A stretch of 6,815 nt of DNA from Candidatus Saccharicenans sp. (lineage in GTDB: Bacteria; Acidobacteriota; Aminicenantia; Aminicenantales; Saccharicenantaceae): positions 1 to 6,815 of the forward strand of contig JANLGB010000118.1 in NCBI GenBank assembly GCA_024653405.1. Direction: 5' to 3'. Shown piece by piece: positions 1-5,622 of this stretch. A program made the translations under genes and the position numbers. Position 1 is the stretch's first letter. Each line of letters begins with the position of its first letter. The notes beneath the pieces were generated by a model. The model was not told where the DNA came from. It did not search any database and saw only the letters and a list, made by a program, of their open reading frames with translations.

Positions 1-249
1 TCTTCATTGCACCTTCAGAAGGCCCCTAGACTGTCCAAACAATGGGGCCCACCTCATAAGGATAGCCTTTTCTTAACCTATGTATTTCATTAGCAGCCGG
101 GTTAGCCTTGCCCTGCGGGGCTGATTTATCTTTGCTAAATATTTGCCTGAAATTCTATATAGTAAAAAAGGGGAAAATAAGCGGGGATAATCTAATTTCT
201 TTTCGATTGGTTGCGCTTGCCGGGCAGGTTTTGGTAAGATTTTTCTGGG
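1..249. other. Left-edge non-coding region
   Basis: No gene is supportable here. Plus-strand frame 1 is open from the window edge to a TAG at 91-93, which could be the last 30 codons of an upstream gene. The peptide is not recognisable and frame 2 is open almost as far, so I do not call it. The stretch from about 125 to 200 is AT-rich and holds the candidate promoter for the gene at 250. Confidence 0.5.
132..161 (+). promoter_or_regulatory. Candidate sigma-70 promoter for the PH-like membrane protein gene
   Basis: A TTGCTA box at 132-137 is followed after 18 bases by TATATA at 156-161. It sits in an AT-rich stretch about 90 bases before the start codon at 250. No operator-like dyad is obvious. 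This is consensus matching only. Confidence 0.35.
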
Positions 250-753
250 ATGGATTTAATAATATTTGAAGATACTGTCCGGTACGACCGCTGGGTTAAA
301 ATAATACTGGCCGTTCCGCTTTTGGTTTTCCTCATTCTGGGGACTCTTATGTTGCTTGATTCCCGGGGGCAGGATATCTTTCCCAACGAGCCCCCTGGAC
401 AATCCAGCCTCGGTTCGATTGCTATGTTCGGCGCGGCTGGTTTTGTAATAGTAATTTTCTTGCTGGTTTTTCCTCGCTCGATTGCCGTGGCCCAGGATGG
501 AATTGTACTCAAATTCAGAGCTTTCAGCTGGAAAATACCCTTTAAGAGTATCGGCACTGTCGAAATCAGCGCCTCTCCTTTTGGTTGGAGGACGCAGAAT
601 TTTGCTTTTTCCTTCCGAAAGGCAGTAGACATTATCAAGAAGAGTGGAGCCAGGGTTCGAATCAGCCCTGCTCATCCCTACCAGTTTTTGGAAAGCGCTA
701 CCCGGGCTCTTGAAGACTGGAAAAGGTATCACCCGGAAGGTCTCTCCTACTGA
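250..753 (+). CDS. Small membrane protein, two TM helices plus bacterial PH-like domain
   Basis: The 167-residue protein has an acidic N-terminus and two hydrophobic helices at about residues 15-36 and 56-79, separated by a short polar loop. A soluble C-terminal half follows, rich in beta-strand patterns (about 80-140), then an amphipathic helix (about 142-160). The order 'short TM hairpin, beta domain, ISPxxPxxFLE-like helix' (ISPAHPYQFLES, 138-149) is typical of bacterial PH-domain membrane proteins. Both termini would lie on the same side of the membrane, probably with the PH domain in the cytoplasm. The function of such proteins is generally unknown. ATG 250 is the only reasonable start because an in-frame TAA lies at 235-237. 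There is no convincing Shine-Dalgarno sequence. Long open frames on the opposite strand of the same segment lack any protein-like composition. The gene is convergent with the DUF1080 gene. Confidence 0.65.
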   Translation: MDLIIFEDTVRYDRWVKIILAVPLLVFLILGTLMLLDSRGQDIFPNEPPGQSSLGSIAMFGAAGFVIVIFLLVFPRSIAVAQDGIVLKFRAFSWKIPFKSIGTVEISASPFGWRTQNFAFSFRKAVDIIKKSGARVRISPAHPYQFLESATRALEDWKRYHPEGLSY

Positions 754-754
754 T

Positions 755-776
755 AAAAGGGCAGTTGAAAACTGCC
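755..776 (-). terminator. Rho-independent terminator of the minus-strand oxidoreductase/DUF1080 unit
   Basis: A perfect 7-bp stem (GGCAGTT/AACTGCC, 760-766 with 770-776) closes a 3-base loop. Read on the minus strand it is followed by CTTTTA, a short U tract, and it lies about 60 bases after the DUF1080 stop codon. On the plus strand the stem is followed by GAACTTG, so it is not an obvious terminator for the gene ending at 753. The short U run makes it moderate rather than strong. Confidence 0.5.
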
Positions 777-838
777 GAACTTGATTAAAGACCTCAATCT
801 TTTCTGATAAAAAAGTCTGAGCCTGAGCCTTTAATTCT

Positions 839-1624
839 TCAGTCCAATTCTCTCAGCCAGATATTGCGGAATCTCACCGGGTGGTTGTGGTCCTGGAGCA
901 TCAAGGGCAATTTGTCAGCATGAGCTTTGTAGGGAGGCCGGGCTTTGTGGGCTGTAGGGCCGGTTAATTCAGCATTGTGGTGGATCAGAATCCCGTTGTG
1001 AAATACGGTCATCCTGGCCGGCTCCAGCAATTTGCCTTCCTGGTCAAATTTTGGAGCATAAAAAATGATGTCATAGGTCTGCCACTCACCCGGCTTTCGG
1101 CAGGCGTTGACCAGCGGAGGATACTGGCCGTAGATGGCGCCGGCCATGCCATCAGCATAGGTTTTATTCTCATAGGAGTCGAGAACTTGAACTTCATAAA
1201 GCCCCATGAGGAAAACACCGCTGTTGCCCCGGTCCTGGCCTTCGCCCTTCGGTAAGGGGGTCATCCATTCAATATGGAGCTGACAGCTGCCGAAGCCATG
1301 CTTGGTCTGGATGTTTCCGGTTTTTGGCACTACCTCCATATAATCACCTTCAACTTTCCAGCGGGCTGGCTGTCCTTTGGCCTCAACCCAGTTAAACAGG
1401 TTTTTCCCGTCAAAAAGAATGACGGCGTCTGATGGTGGCTGGGCAGGGGGAAGAGGCGGTCCGGGGATGACCACCGGCGGCAAAGGTCGGTTCAGGTCAT
1501 GGATGGCCCACTGCCCCAGCGTCTCTTTTGGGTTTTTCTGCTGGGCCGGGAGAAAGGAAAGCAGAAAAAGAGAGATAAGCAAAAACAAAAAAACTGAAAC
1601 CGGCCAAATCCTTTTCTTTTTCAT
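839..1624 (-). CDS. Secreted DUF1080 / 3-keto-disaccharide hydrolase-like protein
   Basis: This is a 261-residue protein of the DUF1080 family (PF06439), a concanavalin-like beta-sandwich now named for 3-keto-disaccharide hydrolase activity. A Sec signal peptide is clear: MKKKR, a hydrophobic core at about 7-25, and a probable cleavage after LPA (27) with no lipobox cysteine, so the product should be periplasmic or extracellular. A proline-rich linker follows (about 46-64). The domain begins at ILFDGKNLFNWV (69-80) and contains GNSGVFLMGLYEVQVLDSY (133-151), a family hallmark, and ends with LQDHNHPVRFRNIWLREL (243-260). The ATG at 1622-1624 is preferred: AAGGAGG at 1630-1636 leaves 5 bases to it but only 2 to the adjacent ATG at 1625-1627, and a longer upstream start at 1648 would put the ribosome binding site inside the gene. 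The gene lies 306 bp downstream of a Tat-exported Gfo/Idh/MocA oxidoreductase, a recurrent partner. The exact substrate cannot be read from the sequence. Confidence 0.85.
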   Translation of the reverse strand: MKKKRIWPVSVFLFLLISLFLLSFLPAQQKNPKETLGQWAIHDLNRPLPPVVIPGPPLPPAQPPSDAVILFDGKNLFNWVEAKGQPARWKVEGDYMEVVPKTGNIQTKHGFGSCQLHIEWMTPLPKGEGQDRGNSGVFLMGLYEVQVLDSYENKTYADGMAGAIYGQYPPLVNACRKPGEWQTYDIIFYAPKFDQEGKLLEPARMTVFHNGILIHHNAELTGPTAHKARPPYKAHADKLPLMLQDHNHPVRFRNIWLRELD

Positions 1625-1629
1625 CATAT

Positions 1630-1636
1630 CCTCCTT
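1630..1636 (-). promoter_or_regulatory. Ribosome binding site deciding the DUF1080 gene start
   Basis: The minus strand reads AAGGAGG here, 5 bases before the ATG ending at 1622. This fixes the start at MKKKR or the methionine immediately before it and excludes the ATG at 1646-1648. Confidence 0.8.
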
Positions 1637-1930
1637 GGTTAAAAGCACCGTGAGTTTCTGGATTAAGTTTAAGATTTTAAAACTCTTTTAAGGCCAGGCC
1701 TTCCCTGGGTTGCTTAACTTGTTTTCCAGCCACCTGGAGGCTACTTGGCTCGAGGTTTTTATCAACAGCCTTATCTTCTGGCATTAATGTTTGCTCTAAA
1801 TTTATTTCTCTTTTCCGTTTTAGTCCTAAACCCCTTATATTGTTAGGCCCAAGAATTTTCTGTCAAATTATCCGGCTCCTTTTATTCTTTTATTTTCTCC
1901 TTCTTATTGGTCGTTTTAGATTCCTTGCCT
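1637..1930. other. Gap between the two minus-strand genes, with a weak 35-codon ORF
   Basis: This AT-rich spacer is unusually long for two genes expected to be co-transcribed. It shows no terminator after the oxidoreductase stop, so read-through is possible. A minus-strand ATG ORF (1677-1784, 35 aa, highly charged, no recognisable domain) lies in a frame that stays open further upstream to about 1866, but it has no good ribosome binding site. It could be chance or a decayed gene end. A perfect short palindrome, AAGGCC-A-GGCCTT, lies at 1690-1702. A candidate promoter at 1834-1866 could serve the DUF1080 gene independently. Confidence 0.4.
1834..1866 (-). promoter_or_regulatory. Candidate internal promoter ahead of the DUF1080 gene
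   Basis: The minus strand has a perfect TTGACA at 1866-1861. The -10 is less clear: TATAAG at 1839-1834 lies 21 bases away, which is too far, and AATATA at 1841-1836 lies 19 bases away. If real, it would give a 5' leader of about 200 bases. The perfect -35 box is the main support. Confidence 0.3.
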
Positions 1931-3331
1931 TTACAGCTCCCAGCCGGACCGGTATACCTTGTGCAGAAATTCATTGGCTTCGGGCAGGTTGGTGAACTGG
2001 AAGTTTTCGCTGTCCCATTCCAGGACCACATTGTCATCCTTGAAGCGCAGAGCGATGTTCCCCAGCAGCATCATTTCGGTTAGCGGCCCGGAATAGGAGA
2101 AATCCGTGGTTGATTTCTTGCCTTCCTTGATGGCCGCAATCCATTCCTCGTGGATGCCGGGCGAACGGGGTATGGTCTTTTCCGGGCGCTTGTAGTCTCG
2201 CATTAATTCCTCGGGTAGCAGGCGCGGATTTTCGCCGTAGGTGCTGCAGACCAGCATTCCCTTGTCGCCGACAAACAGGCAGCCCCCGCCTTCATCACCC
2301 AGCCGGCGACCTTTGGGCAGCTCTTTCGGCCGAGGTGGCATTAACCCGCCATCATACCAGCTGAGTTTGACCGGGGGCATTCCCTCCCGTTCCGGGAATT
2401 CGTAAGTAACTATTTCCGCCAGCGGATAGGAATCCTTGTTAAACCTGGTAGAGCTGGCCTGGATGCGAACAGGAGCTCCAAGTTTCAGGGCCCAGAAGGG
2501 TTGGTCGATGAGGTGGGCACCCATATCGCCCAGGGCTCCAGTGCCAAAATCCCACCAGCCGCGCCAGACGAACGGGCAGTAGGCCGGGTGGTATGGCCGC
2601 CAGGGAGCCGGGCCTAACCACAGGTCCCAGGAAAGGGTCGGCGGGCAGGAAGGAATTTCTTTTGGAGCGTCAATGGCCTGGGGCCAGATTGGCCGGTTGG
2701 TCCAGACCTGGACTTCCCGCACCGGGCCTATGGCTCCATCCCAGATCCATTCGCAGACCAGACGGGCTCCTTCCTTGGAATGTCCCTGGTTGCCCATCTG
2801 GGTGACCAGATTCCTTTTTTGGGCTTCCTGCCGCAAAAGCCGAGCTTCCTTGACGGTGTGGGTCAGGGGCTTCTGGACGAAAACATGCTTGCCCATTTTC
2901 ATGGCCATCATGGCGATGACCGCGTGGGTGTGGTCGGGAGTGCTGACGGTTATGGCCTCCAGAGATTTTTCGCGCTCCAGCATTTCCCGGAAATCGCGAT
3001 AGATGCGGGCTTTTTCATACTTGGCTTTATATTCTGGTGGGTGCTGGTCAGAGGTCAGGAATTTTTCCATCATGGTGGCGTCGACATCACACAGGGCTAC
3101 GATATTTTCAGTGCTTACGGACTGGACGTCGGAGAAACCCTTGCCGCCCACTCCAACACAGCCGATATTCAGGGTATCACTCGGAGCCTTTTTCTTTTTG
3201 TCTTTCTGGGCGCCGATGACATGGCGCGGCACGACCATTAGGCCGGCGGCTGAGGCCGCTGTTTTCCCAAGGAATTCTCGCCGGCTGAGGGGAGTGGAAA
3301 GTTTATCTGTTTTAATTTCTTTGTCGCTCAT
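1931..3331 (-). CDS. Tat-exported Gfo/Idh/MocA family oxidoreductase
   Basis: The 466-residue protein is an NAD(P)-dependent dehydrogenase of the Gfo/Idh/MocA family, which acts on sugars, inositols or glycosides. A twin-arginine signal is clear: SRREFLGK (16-23), then an Ala/Gly-rich stretch to about 34 and a likely cleavage near GAQ (40-42). The Rossmann domain shows GCVGVGGKG (57-65), an acidic residue after strand 2 (ALCDVD, 79-84), VSTPDHTHA (129-137) and VQKPLTH (152-158). The last carries the conserved Lys154, with Gln where many relatives have Glu. The C-terminal substrate domain contains GALGDMGAHLID (265-276), with the Asp/His pair typical of the catalytic site, and ends in YRSGWEL. 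Export by Tat implies folding with cofactor bound in the cytoplasm, as known for Zymomonas glucose-fructose oxidoreductase. The start is set by AAGGAGGT at 3337-3344; an ATG at 3347-3349 lies upstream of that site and is rejected. The DUF1080 gene downstream suggests oxidation of a sugar unit before cleavage. The substrate is unknown. Confidence 0.88.
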   Translation of the reverse strand: MSDKEIKTDKLSTPLSRREFLGKTAASAAGLMVVPRHVIGAQKDKKKKAPSDTLNIGCVGVGGKGFSDVQSVSTENIVALCDVDATMMEKFLTSDQHPPEYKAKYEKARIYRDFREMLEREKSLEAITVSTPDHTHAVIAMMAMKMGKHVFVQKPLTHTVKEARLLRQEAQKRNLVTQMGNQGHSKEGARLVCEWIWDGAIGPVREVQVWTNRPIWPQAIDAPKEIPSCPPTLSWDLWLGPAPWRPYHPAYCPFVWRGWWDFGTGALGDMGAHLIDQPFWALKLGAPVRIQASSTRFNKDSYPLAEIVTYEFPEREGMPPVKLSWYDGGLMPPRPKELPKGRRLGDEGGGCLFVGDKGMLVCSTYGENPRLLPEELMRDYKRPEKTIPRSPGIHEEWIAAIKEGKKSTTDFSYSGPLTEMMLLGNIALRFKDDNVVLEWDSENFQFTNLPEANEFLHKVYRSGWEL

Positions 3332-3336
3332 GAGAA

Positions 3337-3344
3337 ACCTCCTT
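3337..3344 (-). promoter_or_regulatory. Ribosome binding site deciding the oxidoreductase start
   Basis: The minus strand reads AAGGAGGT, 5 bases before the ATG at 3331-3329. The in-frame ATG at 3349-3347 lies just upstream of this site, so the product should begin MSDKEIK rather than MKRRFLMSD. Confidence 0.85.
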
Positions 3345-3353
3345 TTCATATAT

Positions 3354-3383
3354 TGCTTATTACAGAATCAGGTTTGAGGTCAA
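3354..3383 (-). promoter_or_regulatory. Candidate promoter for the oxidoreductase gene
   Basis: The minus strand has TTGACC at 3383-3378. Possible -10 boxes are TAATAA (3362-3357, 15-base spacer) and TAAGCA (3359-3354, 18-base spacer). The short leader and its location just upstream of the gene favour it, but neither -10 is strong. Confidence 0.3.
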
Positions 3384-3696
3384 GGAGAATTATGATGAAG
3401 GAAGGACAAAATTAGATAGAATGAGGTTGAGAAGTTTCCAGGGCAACAGGCGGTTAGTCTTAAAGCCCGTGACCGGTTATAGTCAATAAGTCAATTCTTA
3501 GAAAAGGCCTTAGCTTTCTTTAATTAAAATGGTCGGGGCAAGTTATGGGGTGAAAAGCAATGGGGCCCTTTCTTGCCTGGCACTTACCTGTACAGCAATA
3601 AGAACGCCGCATAGCCCGAAAAATCCGTTGCATAACCCACAACCGGCTCAATATTTCAGGCTTTAGCGAAATACATGGCCGAAGAGGTTACCTGAC
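3384..3696. other. Divergent intergenic region, no gene found
   Basis: No credible gene lies between the divergent oxidoreductase and radical SAM genes. An AAGGAG followed by ATG at 3391 opens a plus-strand frame of only 7 codons. The stretch holds a direct repeat of AGTCAAT (3481-3487 and 3489-3495, spaced by one base), and a GTTG...CAAC dyad near 3628-3644. Either could be a regulator site, but both are short enough to be chance. I see no terminator or RNA gene. Confidence 0.4.
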
Positions 3697-3725
3697 TTGC
3701 CAGGTTCAGCTCCGCTGCCTATATT
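3697..3725 (+). promoter_or_regulatory. Sigma-70-type promoter for the radical SAM gene
   Basis: TTGCCA (3697-3702) and TATATT (3720-3725) are separated by exactly 17 bases, 33 bases before the start codon at 3759. Spacing and position are close to ideal. Transcription would start near 3732 and give a short leader containing the AGGAG site at 3749-3753. Confidence 0.55.
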
Positions 3726-3758
3726 TAAATTGCTGGCTTCTTCAGGGTAGGAGTTAAG

Positions 3759-4853
3759 ATGACCGGCTCTGAAAAACTGAACCGGCGAGGCTTCCTGGAG
3801 GCAGGTCTGGGCTGTCTCCTGGCTGGACTGGTTCGCCCGGTCATGAATTTTTTTCCAGAATCTCGAACCAGGAGAGAAGCCAGCGCCGCAAGGAATCTGC
3901 CAGCTACAGGAGCCAAAATGCCTGAGACTCAGTTTGAACCGGCCTACTTACAGCTACACCAGAATGGCGAATTAAAGCGCCGCGGCCAGGAACTCTGGGA
4001 AATTATGAAAGAGTGCCGGCTCTGCCCCCGGGAATGTAAGAAGGACAGATTCAAGGGCCTCAAGGGCGATTGCCATTCTGATTACCGGCTGAAGATATCG
4101 GCCTTCCACCCGCACTTTGGCGAGGAGCGGCCGCTAGTCGGGAGAGGCGGTTCCGGGACAATCTTTTTATCCAATTGCAGCCTCAAGTGTGTCTACTGTA
4201 TCAACTGGGAAATCAGCCAGGGCGGAGCGGGCAAGCATCGCAGCCTGGAAGAGATGGCCTGGATGATGCTAGAGTTGCAGAGAATCGGCTGTCATAATAT
4301 TAATTTCGTTACTCCGACTCATTATCTGCCCCATATTCTGCTGGCTCTGGATATTGCGGCCGCTAAGGGACTGCGGTTGCCAGTGGTGTATAACACTCAC
4401 GGCTGGGAGAAAGAGGACATCCTGAAATACCTGGATGGGGTGGTGGATATTTACCTGCCGGATTTCAAGTACTGGCATCCGTCGGTGGCCAGCAGGTTGT
4501 CTTCAGGAGCCAGGAGCTATCCGGAGATAGCCAGGAAGGCCATGCTGGAAATGCACCGGCAGGTGGGGGTGGCCAGACCAGCAGCCAATGGGCTGATGTA
4601 CCGGGGGCTGATGATCAGGCACCTGGTTCTACCGAACCGGTTAGCGGGCTCCAAGGAGATTTTGAGCTGGATAGCCGAGAACTTGCCCAAGGACACCTAT
4701 ATCAACATTATGTCTCAATATCAGCCGGCCTACAGGGCCAGGGAATATCCTCAGATAGCCAGGAGCATTACCAGGTCGGAGTACCGGGAAGTGGTGGACC
4801 AGGCCCGCAGCCTCGGCCTGACCAACCTGGATATCCAGGGCTTCTGGTGGTAA
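3759..4853 (+). CDS. PflX-like (COG1313) radical SAM protein with twin-arginine signal
   Basis: This 364-residue protein carries a CX3CX2C cluster motif at Cys140, Cys144 and Cys147 (NCSLKCVYC), which binds the SAM-cleaving [4Fe-4S] cluster. It follows the strand GTIFLSN, as in pyruvate-formate-lyase-activating-like enzymes of COG1313. Ahead of it, Cys86, Cys89, Cys93 and Cys105 (CRLCPREC...GDC) form the four-cysteine module usual in this family, likely a second metal or Fe-S site. Further family segments are INFVTPTHYLPHI (181-193), VYNTHGWE (210-217), LPDFKYWH (233-240) and MIRHLVLPN (285-293). The N-terminus NRRGFLEAGLG (8-18) plus a hydrophobic run to about 25 fits an RRxFL Tat signal, followed by a basic, Ala-rich linker to about 54. 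That is odd for an enzyme needing cytosolic SAM and reductant. The ATG is supported by AGGAG at 3749-3753 with 5-base spacing; an internal start at Met54 would give a signal-less protein with all cysteines intact. The target is unknown. Confidence 0.82.
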   Translation: MTGSEKLNRRGFLEAGLGCLLAGLVRPVMNFFPESRTRREASAARNLPATGAKMPETQFEPAYLQLHQNGELKRRGQELWEIMKECRLCPRECKKDRFKGLKGDCHSDYRLKISAFHPHFGEERPLVGRGGSGTIFLSNCSLKCVYCINWEISQGGAGKHRSLEEMAWMMLELQRIGCHNINFVTPTHYLPHILLALDIAAAKGLRLPVVYNTHGWEKEDILKYLDGVVDIYLPDFKYWHPSVASRLSSGARSYPEIARKAMLEMHRQVGVARPAANGLMYRGLMIRHLVLPNRLAGSKEILSWIAENLPKDTYINIMSQYQPAYRAREYPQIARSITRSEYREVVDQARSLGLTNLDIQGFWW

Positions 4854-4855
4854 AC

Positions 4856-4869
4856 GGGGGACACAATAC
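4856..4869 (+). repeat. Left copy of a 14-bp inverted repeat
   Basis: GGGGGACACAATAC begins 3 bases after the radical SAM stop codon. It is a perfect inverted match to 5609-5622. Similarity continues imperfectly inward for about 16 more bases: CATTCCCCAA-TTTTC on this side and TATTTACCATATTTTC on the complement of the other. The ends therefore look related over about 30 bp, as terminal repeats of a mobile or formerly mobile unit would. Confidence 0.75.
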
Positions 4870-5119
4870 TCATTCCCCAATTTTCATTTGATTATTCTGA
4901 GGCCGGAAGGATTTTAGAGGAGTGGGCAACCCTAAGTGCTTCGTGTCAAATCCTCATAATCACAATAATTTTATTAGACGCAGAAAGAAACAAAAGTCTG
5001 CCCTTGTTGATGACAAAATACAGATTCGAGAATGGCCAGCAATCACACTCTCAATTTTAATTTAGTAATTCCGGTTGAAACCAGGCTGTTCTTGTAAAGT
5101 TTTTTTCTTTAGTGAAAAT

Positions 5120-5142
5120 TGGTATAAGAATAGTAAGAATAG
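5120..5142 (+). promoter_or_regulatory. Extended -10 promoter for the DUF6506 gene, followed by a tandem 9-mer
   Basis: TG-G-TATAAG (5120-5128) matches the extended -10 pattern TGnTATAAT in five of six hexamer bases, which can compensate for the poor -35. From 5125 the 9-mer TAAGAATAG occurs twice in tandem (5125-5133, 5134-5142) and covers the expected transcription start. The leader would be about 55 bases. Confidence 0.4.
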
Positions 5143-5178
5143 TTAGACTGAAAAGGCAACAAACAATTTGATCAGTCT

Positions 5179-5184
5179 GGAGGT
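5179..5184 (+). promoter_or_regulatory. Ribosome binding site deciding the DUF6506 gene start
   Basis: GGAGGT lies 6 bases before the ATG at 5191. It immediately abuts the alternative in-frame TTG at 5185, which is therefore unlikely to be the start. Confidence 0.8.
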
Positions 5185-5190
5185 TTGAAG

Positions 5191-5514
5191 ATGGAAAAAT
5201 TTAAGGCAGCTTTTATCGCCCATGCTCCTGACGCTGAAGTCTCGAAGCATAAATGCCAGGTCGAAACGAACAAGTATAAGCTTTTTGTTCAGTTGGTTCG
5301 CACTCAACCGGAAGCTCTGGAAGCAGCCAGAAAGCTGGTAGAGGAAGATGGCGTTCAATCCATCATACTGTGCCCAGGTTTTACGTACAAAGATGTCGCG
5401 GAAATCCAGGCAGCAGTGGAAGGCAAAGCGGCTATCTGTATGTCTCACAGTGATCCCCCAGGTTCTAGAATAACTGCAGCCGTGATGGAAAGAGTGGGTT
5501 GGTTTAGAAAGTAA
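5191..5514 (+). CDS. DUF6506-like small soluble protein
   Basis: The 107-residue protein has no signal or membrane segment. It starts with a beta strand (FKAAFIAHAP, 4-13), then a VETNKYKLFVQLV segment (25-37), a helix EALEAARKLVEEDGVQSIILCPGF (41-64), and a second helix VAEIQAAVEGKAAICMSHSD (69-88). This alternating alpha/beta pattern, with 'elxeeGvqxIxLCxGF' in the middle, resembles DUF6506 proteins as I recall them. The C-terminal tail (GSRITAAVMERVGWFRK) differs from the typical ending I remember. The function of that family is not known. Residues Cys22, Cys61 and Cys83 are scattered and do not form an obvious metal site. The gene is the only confident one between the inverted repeats at 4856 and 5622, and has its own promoter and ribosome binding site. 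The family call rests on recognition by eye. Confidence 0.6.
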   Translation: MEKFKAAFIAHAPDAEVSKHKCQVETNKYKLFVQLVRTQPEALEAARKLVEEDGVQSIILCPGFTYKDVAEIQAAVEGKAAICMSHSDPPGSRITAAVMERVGWFRK

Positions 5515-5575
5515 GAAAGTAAGCGGGCGCGGCGATACTTGTTTCTTAATTTTTTAATTATTTGACACTTTGGGC

Positions 5576-5592
5576 CGGTTCTTTTTGAACCG
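5576..5592. repeat. Hairpin near the right inverted repeat
   Basis: CGGTTC and GAACCG (5576-5581, 5587-5592) form a perfect 6-bp stem around a TTTTT loop, between the DUF6506 gene and the right repeat. No T tract follows on either strand, so it is not a standard terminator. Subterminal hairpins are common in IS200/IS605-like and REP-derived units, so it may belong to the element. Confidence 0.4.
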
Positions 5593-5608
5593 AAAATATG
5601 GTAAATAT

Positions 5609-5622
5609 GTATTGTGTCCCCC
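5609..5622 (-). repeat. Right copy of the 14-bp inverted repeat, overlapping the cysQ 5' end
   Basis: Its complement reads GGGGGACACAATAC, identical to 4856-4869. The only usual start codon upstream of the conserved part of the cysQ frame, GTG 5614-5616, lies inside this repeat. Read outward in other frames, both repeat copies spell Tyr-Cys-Val-Pro peptides, which cause spurious ORFs at both ends. Confidence 0.75.

Larger units (their letters stand above)
4854..5190. other. AT-rich spacer inside the inverted-repeat-bounded unit
   Basis: This stretch holds the left repeat (4856-4869), then low-GC sequence without a firm gene, then the DUF6506 promoter. A plus-strand GTG frame at 4922-5065 (47 aa, basic, rich in Asn, Lys and Arg) has GAGGAG directly against its start codon, so the spacing is wrong. 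It has no recognisable domain and could be chance or a gene remnant. The left repeat can also fold (GGGGA/TCCCC, 4857-4861 with 4874-4878) and is followed by AATTTT, so it may weakly terminate the radical SAM transcript. Confidence 0.4.

Noticed and set aside
192..732. Two long minus-strand open frames opposite the PH-like gene (192-638 and 256-732)
   Set aside because: Their products are rich in Ser, Pro, Lys and Arg with no domain or membrane logic, whereas the plus-strand frame gives two clean hydrophobic helices and a PH-like tail.
977..1255. Plus-strand frame within the DUF1080 gene
   Set aside because: It is a shadow of a well-supported minus-strand gene with family motifs throughout.
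2593..3377. Several overlapping plus-strand frames opposite the oxidoreductase (2593-2805, 2673-3002, 2780-3241, 3003-3377)
   Set aside because: All are shadows of the minus-strand Gfo/Idh/MocA gene and none has a recognisable domain.
3391..3414. Tiny plus-strand ORF after AAGGAG in the divergent intergenic region
   Set aside because: It has only 7 codons and no attenuator-like structure follows, so it cannot be supported as a leader peptide.
40..3568. CAATGGGGCCC found twice (40-50 and 3558-3568)
   Set aside because: The flanking sequences do not match beyond the 11 bases and the copies bound no consistent unit, so coincidence is likely.
4641..4880. Minus-strand frame beginning in the left inverted repeat (MGNEYCVP...)
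   Set aside because: It overlaps the conserved C-terminal part of the radical SAM gene, and its start is supplied by the repeat, a common source of false ORFs.
4922..5065. 47-codon plus-strand GTG frame in the AT-rich spacer
   Set aside because: The GAGGAG overlaps the start codon, no domain is recognisable and the length is within chance; it is kept only as a note in the spacer entry.
5143..5448. Minus-strand frame opposite the DUF6506 gene
   Set aside because: The plus-strand gene has a good ribosome binding site and a plausible alpha/beta fold; this frame has neither.
5562..5600. Perfect TTGACA at 5562-5567 as a cysQ promoter
   Set aside because: No acceptable -10 box lies 16-19 bases downstream; the nearest AT-rich hexamers are nearly 30 bases away.
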